Assembly: GCA_021464415.1 (NCBI GenBank)
Contig: CM038469.1
Location: forward strand, 21,719,901-21,783,900
Direction: 5' to 3'
Origin: Lonicera japonica
Lineage: Eukaryota; Streptophyta; Magnoliopsida; Dipsacales; Caprifoliaceae
DNA length: 64,000 nucleotides
Position numbers and translations under genes: made by a program. Position 1 is the stretch's first letter, and every line of letters begins with the position of its first letter. Below, one piece after another: positions 31,469 to 41,913 of this stretch. Below the pieces are notes generated by a model. That model was not told where the DNA came from. It ran no database searches and saw only the letters and a list, made by a program, of their open reading frames with translations.

Positions 31469-32104
31469 AAGGGCTTATTATACATTGATTTTTACCAAAA
31501 ATCCAATGAATAATATTTTTTTGAATGAAGGGCCTATTTTTAATTGGTAATTTGAATAAAGGGCCTATTTTTAATTGGTAATTAGTGTAAGATGCCTATT
31601 TTGTTTTATATTTTAAATGAATGTATTTGAATAAATTTAAATATCATTTAATTAATAAAAACATGTTATGTATTACCTAAATTACCCCTTTTTATGAAAT
31701 TTTCACAAAAAATATGGACTGCAAAGTTCATATTACAATAAAATATGAACTGCAAAGTTCATATTGCAGTGAAATATGTACTGCAATATGAACTTTGCAC
31801 TAAAAATATGGACTGCAAAGTTCACATTGCAGTAAAATATGGACTGCAATATGAACTTTGCACTAAAAATATCGACTGCAAAGTTCACATTGCAGTGAAA
31901 TATAGACTGCAAAGCTCATATTGCAATCCATATTTTAATGCATATTGATATTTTTTTAGTTTATTTTAAGGGTTGGAATGTCATTTTATAATGAAAAAAA
32001 AAAGACACATGTCATATTATCAATAAAATAAAAAATAGGCCCTTTATTTAAAAAAAAATTATTCCTTGGCCTTAGTGTGAAAATCTTTCTCTAATAAGCC
32101 CTTT
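31469..32104. mobile_element. TIR element (MITE) with a palindromic tandem array in its centre
   Basis: The left arm AAGGGCTTATTA...GAATAATATTTTTTTGAAT and then AAGGGCCTATTTTT matches, in inverted order, the right arm AAAAATAGGCCCTTTATTT...TAATAAGCCCTT. The arms are about 100 bp with mismatches; gaagggcctatttttaattgg is itself doubled in the left arm. I could not define a target duplication. The centre is the array at 31711-31935. Confidence 0.6.
31711..31935. repeat. Tandem array, unit about 68 bp, with internal inverted repeats
   Basis: Units contain ggactgcaaagttcacattg and its partner actgcaatatgaactttgc. The two are near-complementary, so each unit and neighbouring units can fold back. 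About three and a half units; an ORF track through it is only a by-product of the repeats. Confidence 0.75.
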
Positions 32105-32559
32105 TTTTTAATTGCCCCAATATCCATTCTCAATCTAAAAAGGAAATATTAACACGGTGCATTTAACAAAATCCTATGCGCACTATTAACAATTGTTTAG
32201 AATTAAAACTTAATAACAATTAAAAATTGCAACCACAACCTCAAAAACAAAAAAAAATTACATACATGTAGACATGAGAATATATATAAACACATTTTTA
32301 TAAAAATGTCATTTTAGAGAGAAAACCAATCAATTTCTATTTGCATTTCAATTAGTTTGGACAAATGCTTTAACATACTCTAATAAATAGGCCTAATAGG
32401 CATACAATTAAGAATAATGGGAATACATAAATTTTAATGATGCAATAATGAGGGACACTTGGCATATTATAGTATAAGGAGAGAGCTTTACTATCTATTA
32501 TTATATATAAATATATAGATAAAGATAGATTATATAGATTTTTCCTGGTGTAATTCGAT

Positions 32560-33050
32560 CCATCTCGAGGAGTAATAATTATTAATAAAACCCCATTTCA
32601 AAAATTGGAATTTTTAGATTCACAGGGAATAAAATAGGGGAAAACGGAAATAATTAGATGCACAATAATTATTAGAATTGGGAGAGTTATTAAAAAAATA
32701 GAAAAAATATAAGGAGTAATAACACGCACAGTATTAATTACACCCATTTTAAAAAATGGAATTTTTTGATTAATAGGGGAGAAAATAGGGGGAAACGGAA
32801 ATAATTATAGTAGCAACTAATAAGGTAATAATTATAAACGGAAATAATTAGAACTGATGAGAGAGTTATTAAAAGAATGGAAAAAAGGGAGGAGTAATTG
32901 GGAGATTTATGATGGCCATAGGAGCAACTAATAAGATAATAATTATAAATGGAAATAATTACAATTAATGAGAGAGTTATTTAAAAATAAACAGAAATAA
33001 TTAGAATTAATGAGAGATTATTTTGAAAAGGGGAAAAAACAGGAGTAATA
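32560..33050. repeat. Degenerate direct repeats of aacggaaataattagaatt type
   Basis: The phrases taataattataaacggaaat, aattaatgagagagttatt and ggaggagtaat recur four or five times with changed spacing. The run resumes after the solo LTR at 35632-35665 (ggaaaataattagaattaag), so the LTR inserted into it. Confidence 0.6.
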
Positions 33051-33053
33051 AGG

Positions 33054-35626
33054 TGATTGAGCCCAAAAATTGCTTTTCTAATCCCTTCGATAAGGCTCAA
33101 TTAGCTTCTTATTACCATCTAAAACGGGAAGTTACATGTAAATTCAGTTTAAGCATGAAAATAAGGTATTGCATTGTATTTCTGTGTTACTAAACTATTT
33201 TACAGGCCTAAAGTGGTTAAACAATTGAGATTCTATGCAAGATAGAAGGTTGAAAGTAAAAAAGTCCAAGAAGAAGGCCCGAAAAAGAAGTCAAAATCAA
33301 TTCCGAGCCCCGAGGTGAGGAAAACTCCGCAAATTACCCCCAAAGCGATAGCAAGAAGAGAATAGAAAGTCCCAAAGCATGAATGAAGTGAATGCAAGTG
33401 TTCAAGAGTGATCCCAAGAGGAAAGAAGCTCAACCGAATAAATTCCGAAAGTTTTCGAGTAAAACCGAGAACTGCCGTAAAAAACCTAAAGTAGTAGCTG
33501 ATCAAAGTTTTTCTACAATGGAAATTTGAAGAAATCTCCAAAAATAAAAGTTGTATAGCTTTAAATTACCTACGCATAGGAGAAAACAGTGTGTCAATCG
33601 AAATTCAGAGCAAAAAGTTATGAGTAAAAGAAGAAATTACCAAAAACTTATGCGCGGGGATCGATCCCCACTCGCCTGATTGAACCCCACACCTAATTTC
33701 GGCCCGTTTTGGTATTTTTGGCCTGTTTTGACCCATTTCTTCAATGATCATCCAACCCACGACCAGAGACACTTGTGGGACATATAAAAGATCATATATC
33801 ATAATTTAGGAAACGCCACACTTTAGAATTGATAGAACAGAGAGACATAGAGCAGCGTAACTTTTTGGGAGTTTTTTCACTTGTCTATTGATCAAACCTT
33901 AAGTGACTCTTCTTTTCTTTCTTCAAAATAACTATTAGTTTAGTTAGTTTATAGCATATTGGGGCTGGAATATTGGTGTAATCAAGATTAAATTCATCAT
34001 TATATTATGTTTTAATTGCAATTGCCATTTTTCTTCCCAATAAACCCTAGTTTTCTAATTTCTTTCAATTCAATTGTTAATAATTGTTTGTTTGCTTAGA
34101 TATTCATAGATTAGTTGTTAGGGATCTTATATCTATTCTAGAATTAACCCTAAACTCTCATTTTTAGGGCTGGTTTTAGGGTTTATAGATCTGTTTTGTC
34201 GGTTTGTTGGTTTTTCATCGATTTATGCTTGTTTCTCGTTCTATATTCAAATAGTTTTTTCATTTTTCAATGCTATTCATATGTAATTAATTGTTCATCA
34301 TAATTAATCTAATATTTTAGAATTATTAGGGTTTTAGTCGAATTTAGTCAGTTTATGACCGTTTCGAGTTTGTTTACCATTTTAAGCATAAAATATTCGT
34401 TTTAAATTGGAATTGAGAAATTCTAAAGCCAAAAGTTTTCAAATTTGATTTTATATATTCTTCGGTATTTGTATACTATTCTTCATGCTCTATAATCTTG
34501 TTTTCATGTTTACTTTGAATATGTCTAGCTAATCCTTAATGTAATCCAATTTAGATTTGAATCTGATTTTTCTATTAGTTATAGATCACCTACTGTATGT
34601 ATGAGTGTTTTCTTATATTTTCATGTCTAAAAAATATGTTTCCATAAGTTAACTTAGAAATTCCATTTGATTAAGAACCGTAAAACGTCAATTCACGAAT
34701 TTTTGCACCAAAATCCTAATATGGCTGATTTGAGGACTGTCTTTATCTTCTAATTAGTTAGGTTAGTTTCTTAAATGATTTGACTGATTTGGCGTTGTTT
34801 TGGTATATATTCACGTAAGTGCTGAAAAAGTACTAGTTTTGACTATCGGCGTTCCTTTTAAGACGGATTTACTTTGAATCTCGTTCAAACATATTCAAAC
34901 CTTAGGAAAGTGTTAAGCTACTGATTTTTGGGAAGTTTAATCAACTTGAATTATTTTTGTCACGCACTAGCAATACTATATTTCAAATTACACTTTTTCA
35001 AAGTCAAAAAGCTTCACTATCGAATTATATTGCTCAAAGCTAGTCTATATAGTCTTTATCACGCATGGGCTATGATATACTTATAGTAGCAATACAATTG
35101 GATGGTTGGAAGGTCTAGAAGCTGAATCTTAGTGAATTTTTTTATTTAAACTGAAATTTGAATTACCTGATTGGACTAGTTTTGTTCTCCCTAGTTATGG
35201 ATACCCCTAAAGTTTGTTTATTATTGGTTTAAGTTCACTTAGTAATATGTTTTTTTTTTATTTTATGAGCTATTTTATTTTATTTTATTTATTTTTAGTT
35301 CAATTGCATGTTCTCCTAGTGCATTTAGGAAGCCTTTTAGGTAAAAAACTTGTGCTTGTGGATTCTCTTTAATTCTGCACCCTAGGACTATATTTGCTTT
35401 TAGTTTTAGGTTAAGTTAGTTAGTAGTTTAATTTAGTTTCATTTTTTCTTTCCTCTTCCCCATTTCAACCATTTTTTCCTTTCTTCACCCTTCTTCCCGT
35501 GAGAGAGATAACTAAAATAAATAGTTTTCTTACTTTCTCTGTGGTTCGACCTTGGACTTTTCAAGTATATTATAACTTGACCGCTTGCACTTGGGTGTAA
35601 TACTTCGCACTTTTTGAGAGTAGTCA
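33054..35626 (+). mobile_element. Solo LTR, 2573 bp (gypsy type)
   Basis: It starts TGATTGAGCCCAAAAATTGC, ends GAGAGTAGTCA, and the 5-bp duplication TAAGG flanks it (33049-33053 and 35627-35631). Near the end are tgtggttcgaccttggactt and cttgcacttgggtgtaa, the same LTR-end signature as in the Athila LTR at 41660-41720. TATAAAAG at 33783-33790 is a likely TATA box. No coding sequence. Small ORFs on either strand look spurious. Confidence 0.85.
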
Positions 35627-36153
35627 TAAGGTAATAATTATAAAGGAAAATAATTAGAATTAAGTTTTACTATATATTATATTAGATCTAATTAGATAAA
35701 TAAAAACGAAAGTATAATATATATATATATATATATATATATGTTTGTGTGTGTATGGATTGACCCACAGAATTATATATATAGAAATGAATATATATAT
35801 ACATATACATTATGTAAATTATGTATTAAATTAAGATAGTGAGGAAGTGGAGCCTATGAATTAGCCAAAAGAAGAAGAAGAAGAAGAAGGAGAGTTCCCT
35901 CCACATTTATGTATTACTCACGGAAATGAAGTAAATTAGATTAAAAAACGGCTAGCAAATGCCGAGTAATTAACCACGGAAATTAAAATTCTACATTTAT
36001 GGAATTAAAGACCAAATGAAAACACTTACTCCGTTTATAGCTAATTTTAAGGGAAAAAATAATTAATCCAGCAATAATGAAAACAATAATGAACACCACG
36101 TGTCAAATCCATAGGAAAAGATAGCATTTTAATATCTATATAATTAGATTAGA

Positions 36154-37283
36154 TAACATATGGCTTCTCGAATTTAAAGTTTCTACTTGACTTAATCTAC
36201 TTTTTTTGAAAACACTAATTTCAACATAACTTATGCTACGCTCTTGCTTTGAGGGGGGGAACAAAACCGCTACACTCTTTTATCGAACATAATTAATGCT
36301 TCAAATAAACAAGATTTTGTGCATTGATTATGCGTAATAAAGAAATGAGCCTCTCAATTTAAAAACATCGCGAAGAAAACTGAGACATTTAATTTATTTA
36401 AAGATGGTGCAGCAATAAACAGTCTTAACTTAGAATGAATTGAAATAATAACTATGCTATTGGTATATATTTGTTAGTATGTACTGTCCCACGACTCATA
36501 CCATTGCTAGTATCCAATTTTAAGGGTATAATTATTGGCACTCTAGTTAATTACTCCTCTAGTAGTCCCAAATATATTCATAAAAATTCAAATAAAATAT
36601 CTCTAAAAGTATAAGAAGTGTTAGAGAACTCATTTAGTACTAATCGTCGTCCCATTAAATGCATGTTTTGCGTTAAGCAATATTTTATGTGGCCAGCAAT
36701 TCATTTTGTTCATATCTGTCATTTATATTTTTTAAAATGCTTAGCATTTAGTATAAAAAATATTAACAATTAAAAAATAGTGAGATAGAAAAAAAAATCT
36801 AATGGCTCCACAACAGCCCAAAATATATATTAAGAAAATAATATATGCAACAAATCGCACTCCAAAATATTAAAGTCCTAAATTAAAAGATTGTTATCCT
36901 AGGAGTGGGAGTAAACCGGGCTTTATTGAACCTATTTAAACGAGCTACCATATAGAGATGACAACCAACAGAAATCGGGCACTTTACTTGTAGCCTCCCT
37001 CAGCTATATATTTTCAAAATTTTAATCGTAAATGTACGTATGGTACCCTACTAGTAGCATTGATTTACAAAAGTAATATATTTCTTTTTTAAAAAAAAAA
37101 TTTATTTAAGTTTGTAAAAGATTAAGCAAAAACAATTTTTTTTAAAACTAGAAGAATTAGGACAAAACCATGTTTGACACCCATTAAATTTGTAACAAAT
37201 AAATTGCGTAAAATGATTTTAATGTAAGTTATATGGAGAAAATAGGTTTGGAGAGAGAAACAATACTTTAGATAATTATTAAA
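36154..37283 (+). other. End of block 1 and unique AT-rich DNA
   Basis: 36175-36720 resembles the upstream region of the pectin acetylesterase gene. Similarity stops just short of the position that corresponds to that gene's TATA box. No gene in the rest. Confidence 0.5.
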
Positions 37284-37412
37284 GCATAACTTTTTGCTTA
37301 GGATCATGAATTTTGAGTTTCTTGAGTCCATTGCAAAGAGAATTTTGAAAGTTACAACTTTGCAATCAAACACTTTTCAAATTCTGCCATCTCAAGGTCT
37401 AAAATTGTGGGG
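37284..37412 (-). repeat. Single inverted copy of the set-B repeat module
   Basis: The plus strand reads gcataactttttgcttagga, cttgagtccattgcaaagag, gttacaactttgcaatc and ctgccatctcaaggtc. The reverse complement follows the order of set B at 28122-28602 (gagatggcc, gttgtaactcttg, aaaatggactcc, ggagt, then agttatgc). It is diverged but colinear. Confidence 0.65.
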
Positions 37413-37802
37413 CAAAATCTCACCAGAAAAGTTAAAAAGATATTCATACAGGACCCACTTGTTAATTATGTCACAAATATAACGTCATTTACTAACTGGA
37501 CTACATTGGAATAATTTCTAAACTTTGGCATTTAACACGCCAAAATCTAAACATTGCAAACACAAGTTAAACTAGTGACATATTTCAAGAGTCAAAAGTG
37601 TTACTAAATCCAGCTTTTATAAACCCGCCCGAGTAAAAAGGAATAAAATTTTCATTTCTGATATTTATTTTGACAGTTAAGATCATGTATATATACGGAG
37701 CAAAGTTATATTGTGTATTTCTTTCCACTGTCATTTTATTGTTAATTTATTAATGTACGAGATGAAGTTTGAATATACTAAACGTCGTGTACCAAATATT
37801 TA

Positions 37803-38087
37803 GAGTTATTAAAAATTTACCCCGTTGAAGTTTACCCTCTTTTGCACTTCAATACATGAAGTTTAATTTGCATAACTCCCATCCTTAAAGTTTGAATCCG
37901 ATTTCACTTTAGTCCAAACCGTTAGACTTTTGAATGGAAACAGTGGAAAAAGTCTAACGGTTTAGTGGGGTTTTGGACTAAAGTGAAATCGAATTCAAAC
38001 TTTAAGGATGGGAGTTATGCAAATTAAACTTCATGGATTGAAGTGCAAAAACAAGTAAACTTCAAGGGGGTAAATTTTTAATGACTC
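37803..38087. mobile_element. Foldback MITE, Mutator-type, 285 bp with 9-bp target duplication
   Basis: The two halves are near-perfect inverted repeats over about 130 bp (left GAGTTATTAAAAATTTACCCC, right end GGGGTAAATTTTTAATGACTC), around a short centre (tttgaatggaaacagtgg). AAATATTTA flanks it on both sides (37794-37802 and 38088-38096). A 9-bp duplication fits Mutator-like elements. Confidence 0.9.
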
Positions 38088-38217
38088 AAATATTTACAAG
38101 AGAATAGAAGTAAAGTAAAATATATTGATTCTGTTTAAATTTTACAAAAGTACAATCACCTGATGTGATTGTGTAACATACAGGCCGAGTGATTATGACA
38201 TACAACTAAGCTGGAGT

Positions 38218-38915
38218 GAAATATTTTTTAGACCCTTAAAATTAATCCAAAGTCTCACTTTAGTCCTTGAAGTTTCAATTTTTGTCACCCCAAATTAAAC
38301 GCTCCATTAATTCCTTTGAAGGGAAATGATTATGTCACACACGCATGAGCCACTCTCCTAAGGGGCCAAAAGAGGAAAAGAAGTGTATGAGCCCTTAAGT
38401 AGTTCATTAACTACATTTTCAAATGTTACAATGTTGTTTATAAGCCATAATTTTTCATGAACAAAATTGCAACAACAGCCTTCGATTTTTGTTCTAAACA
38501 ATCCCTAGCATTTAAGAATGGAGAGAATGGAGGACTTTCATGGGCAAAATTGAAATTGCAACAATAGGCTCCGAATTTTTTTCAAAACAAGTCCTAACAT
38601 TTGCGGATGGAGAGAGTCAAGGATTTTCAAGGACTAAATTGCGACAATATTCTCCAATTTTAGTTCTAAAAACTACATAACAATTGGGAATGGAAAGAAT
38701 GAAGGAGTTACAGGCTCAAACTCTTGTGTCCCCTTTTACCCCTCAGGTGAGTGGTTTATGTGTGCTACAATCATTTTCTATCAAATAAATGATTTAACAG
38801 GAAGTTCAATTTGGGCATTGCAACCAGAATGAAACTTTAGGGGTGTAATAGACAAAATTGAAACATTGTGAACTAAAATGAGACTTTGGGTAATCTTCAA
38901 GTGACAAAATCACTT
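38218..38915. mobile_element. Diverged TIR element, about 0.7 kb
   Basis: The left arm ccaaagtctcactttagtcc followed by gaagtttcaatttttgtcac is mirrored by the right arm gacaaaattgaaacattgtg followed by aaaatgagactttggg. The interior has repeated phrases (gggaatggaaagaatgaagg and catttaagaatggagagaat; aacaatccctagcat and acaagtcctaacat). The boundaries are approximate. Confidence 0.5.
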
Positions 38916-39179
38916 AGCTTTTTACGTCGGATTCTCTTTTATGTTTATTATTATTATTATTATTTTTAAACAATAGCTCTAGGTCTTTGAGTAGACATAA
39001 AGCAAAATATATAAAAAAAAATAAAATTGCACTAGGGCAAAATATTATTATTAAAAATGCTGACTCACAAGTATTATTTAAAAAAAAGAAAAAAAATCTA
39101 CATAAAATGATTTGTATGTTAGTTACTAAATGGGTAAACATTTAAATTATCGACAAAACTCTGAGTTTCTCAATAAGGC

Positions 39180-39600
39180 TATTGCGACCGGACTTGGCAT
39201 CCTTCCATTACCCTTCCCATCCAATTTCGTTCAATGGGGTCTAATTCGAGCTCTAAACGAATGAATTTTTTCACGAAACTTGGTGAAGATCAGTTTTATA
39301 ATGAATAGATCATGTCCACAAAATTTCATCAAAAAACTCAAACCGCAAGTAGGTGTATTAAAAATTTGATACATATGCTCATTTTCGACCGTTAAAATTT
39401 TAGAGGATCATTTCACCCGCTTCCGGTTTTTATTTTTTAATAAAATTTAGTGAAATTGATCTACTCATTATAGAGATCATCTCCACCAAGTTTCATGAAA
39501 AACAAATCATTCGTTTAGGCCTACAGTTATGCCCCATTGAACAAAATTTGATGGAAGGGGTAATGGAAGGGAGCCAAGTCCATTGCGACCCTTCTGATGA
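39180..39600. mobile_element. Foldback MITE, about 420 bp
   Basis: The left arm GGACTTGGCATCCTTCCATTAC pairs with the right arm GTAATGGAAGGGAGCCAAGTCC; the pairing continues inward over about 170 bp (ttcaatggggt with ccccattgaac; taaacgaatgaat with atcattcgttta; gaaacttggtg with caccaagtttc). The centre is near 39390. The target duplication is not clear. Confidence 0.75.
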
Positions 39601-39823
39601 ATTCTAAATTACGGAAATTAAGGAAACTATTAGGTGACATAATTTTTATTTTTTTACATTAAATGATAACAGTTAAAAAGTTGTGTTTTAATTTCGTCCC
39701 TGAAGATGCACATTGATATTTTGACAAAAACGCAATTTTGTCACAAGTAGATCACTGCTAATTATAATTGTTTGTTGTAGTGACATATTTTTTCTAAGAG
39801 AGAAGCACGTTATGTGTGTGGGG

Positions 39824-39828
39824 GGGGG
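39824..39828. repeat. 5-bp target duplication GGGGG, left
   Basis: A G-run precedes the 5' LTR, and another G-run follows the 3' LTR at 52504-52508. GGGGG is consistent with a 5-bp duplication, although a homopolymer makes this less decisive. The site was a (GT)n-Gn-(AG)n microsatellite. Confidence 0.6.
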
Positions 39829-41748
39829 TGATAAACGCATAATTTTGTAGTTACTAATGCCATTTTGATTGTTATTATCACGTTTATCTTAGCCTAGTTT
39901 AAATAAATTAACCCACTTTTGCACACACACTAAGAATATCAAGAATTGCTTTAACATGGCTCAAAGTAGCCTTTTTCTAGTGTCTTGATTGTGCCCATAG
40001 ATTTTGGAAGCAAGTTGGGGAGCTTTGGGAAGTGTACAAGAGAGATAGAAGCCAAAAGAGAAGAATAAAGTCTCCCGAGGCAGTCCTCTGATCAATCAGA
40101 GGAGCCTCTGATTGATCAGAGGCCACCTTTTAGTGCAGAACCTGCCCTCTGATCGATCAGAGCCCACCTTTTGAGCCAAAATCTCCTCTCTGATCGATTA
40201 GAAGAGCCTCTGATCGATCAGAGACCTCCCAGAATGCACAGTACAGCCCCCAAAAGCAACTTTTCTCCCATTTTGATGCATTGAAACTTACCATAAAGGC
40301 TGGACTTTCTATTTCCAGATAGGATCAGGTGTTTTTCCTTTGGATCTTTAGAAAAGTGTACTAGAATACCCATTTTTGGGCATTGCTCTCCCATTATTTA
40401 ATTGCTCTTTGTCTCTCATGTAAAGGAGGGAATTTTCTTGATCTAGATTCAAGTAATATAAGAAAATTTTCCTGCACTTTCTCTTTCTATCACTTTTGTA
40501 AGAAATCTAGTTCGAGAAACTCTTGAGAGAAATGGAAATCCCTTTAATGGTTTTTGTTTATACAACTATCATGGAGTAGTTTCATTGCTAAGGCTAGAAG
40601 ATGAAGTTTGCATTGCATTAATTATGTAAGTTTGTTTCTCATTCCATTGTTAGTATTGTTAAATACTTGTTGAATCCTTCATCTTCTCCATTCAATCAAC
40701 CATTCATAAGCTAGTAAGATAATCCTCATAAGGTGATTAGACTTTGTATGCCTTGTATACATAGATCTCAAGCATTAATGAGGAGATGATACATTTGTGT
40801 ATTTCTTATTAGCCTATGTCCATTCCTTCTATGATTGAGATACTTTACATTGCCAAGCATGTTTAGTCTTTGAATATTCATAGAAATACCATAAATTTGA
40901 GATTCCAATCCTTGAATGCTTTAATGATATGTTGAGTGCTTTCTACACTTTATGTGATTTTCAGACTCAATATTTTCTTAATTAGAGTGTTGCCAACGAG
41001 GATCTCTTAAGTTTATGCCATAATCAACTACACTAATCACCTTAAGGATTCAATTTGTATTTATCAAATGTGTCTAAACCGGATGATTTAATCTCCACCT
41101 AGACCTCCCAATCTTAGACAAATGAAATGTTATGATTTATTGTGCTAAACTTTTTAGTTGGCCATTTTCATAATCAAGTCAATTGCCTAGGGGAAACTAA
41201 CAATGAATTATCAACGCCTAGTTTAATTTTATGTCTTTTCTTTTGGGTGTATCTCAAGTTTGCATCTTGGTTGGACATTATATGGGAATGGGTTGCACAT
41301 GCTTCACACCCATTGTTACAAGATAAAAATGAGAGATACATTTGTGTTGAGCTTTACTTACACCCTTTCTTTATATGGAATTTATATAGGAATGGGTTGC
41401 TCTTGCTTCACATCCTTTTGCTTAGAAAAGTGTAAGGTACTCAACACTTAGGAATTGCATTGAGAATTTTGAATGAGATTAATTTTACATAACAACTCAA
41501 AGAAAATGAATTCTATAATGCCTTAGCATTTTCTTATCAATTGATACATCACTTTAATTTTTATTGCAAGACTTTAAAATCAACAACTAAAATCAACCAA
41601 TCAAATTCTCTTGAACAAAGCCTTGGACTCGTAATCACCACATCGTCTTTCCGACTATCCTTGTGGTTCGACACTTGGACTTACCAAGTATTATAACTTT
41701 ACGACCTACACTTGGGTTCCTAAGCACGGAAATATTTTTGGCGCGTCA
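39829..41748 (+). repeat. 5' LTR of the Athila-type element (1920 bp)
   Basis: Near-identical to 50585-52503. The main differences are indels among the palindromes near 40150-40230. Near 41275-41420 a phrase atgggaatgggttgcacatgc recurs in a small internal duplication. Short ORFs here occur in both LTRs and are not genes. Confidence 0.93.
40085..40223. repeat. Palindrome array CCTCTGATCGATCAGAGG in the 5' LTR
   Basis: Copies: 40085-40102, 40105-40122, 40147-40162, about 40187-40203 (imperfect) and 40207-40223. They lie 250-400 nt from the LTR start and 65-200 nt before a TATA-like CATAAAGGC (about 40292), so they are in U3. Confidence 0.85.
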
Positions 41749-41754
41749 AGTTTT

Positions 41755-41772
41755 TGGCACCATTTCCGGGGA
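41755..41772 (+). other. Primer-binding site, tRNA-Asp type
   Basis: TGGCACCATTTCCGGGGA is six bases downstream of the LTR. It differs at three positions from the 3' end complement of plant tRNA-Asp used by Athila elements (TGGCGCCGTTGCCGGGGA). Confidence 0.75.
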
Positions 41773-41913
41773 TATGGCGAAATACGGATTAAGGGTTTTG
41801 TACAAAAATCCGCTTTGTAAGTATATCTTCTCCCTTTGTGAATAAATTTTTCTTGCTTATTATTTTCTTCTTTTATAGGTGGCAATTTTCTTTAAGATTT
41901 CCTTCCCGGGCTT

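Larger units (their letters stand above)
31232..36153 (-). mobile_element. Helitron-like insertion 2, minus orientation, with nested elements
   Basis: Read on the minus strand it begins A|TCTAATCTAATTATATAG at 36153, with gacacgtgg about 50 nt in, and ends CTAGT|T (ACTAG at 31232-31236). Removing it joins ...aattaaagtaa to taacatatggc..., which aligns with the continuous block 2 sequence at about 57440-57500. No Rep/helicase is seen. It carries a MITE (31469-32104), degenerate tandem repeats (32560-33050), a solo LTR (33054-35626) and perhaps a further Helitron-like 5' end near 32520. The hairpin before CTAGT is not obvious. Confidence 0.4.
25800..36730 (+). repeat. Block 1 of a segmental duplication (paralog of about 56170-60790)
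   Basis: Colinear pieces resemble the region upstream of the pectin acetylesterase gene: 25820-25936 with 56180-56283 (share catttctcccattg, then gaaag and ctaacat); 30700-31231 with 57120-57450 (share tcaagtctccatacctagca and aatggagaaaggac); 36175-36370 with 57480-57660 (share gagcctctca); 36610-36720 with 60580-60790 (share tagagaactcattt, caatattttatgtg and ccagcaat). The block has been enlarged by two Helitron-like insertions and their passengers. No pectin acetylesterase exon follows block 1. Confidence 0.6.

Noticed and set aside
32460..32530. A third Helitron-like 5' end on the minus strand (TCTATATATTTATATATAAT then ccaagtgtcc)
   Set aside because: It resembles the other two starts, but I could not find a matching 3' end or an empty site, so it is only mentioned within insertion 2.
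36740..39800. A pectin acetylesterase pseudogene downstream of block 1
   Set aside because: I looked for [21 protein letters not shown] and neighbouring exon motifs on the plus strand and found none.
41142..41451. Open frames of 63-97 codons in the Athila LTRs (also 51897-52206)
   Set aside because: They lie wholly inside both LTRs, overlap each other in two frames, and come from a short duplicated phrase; no domain is visible.
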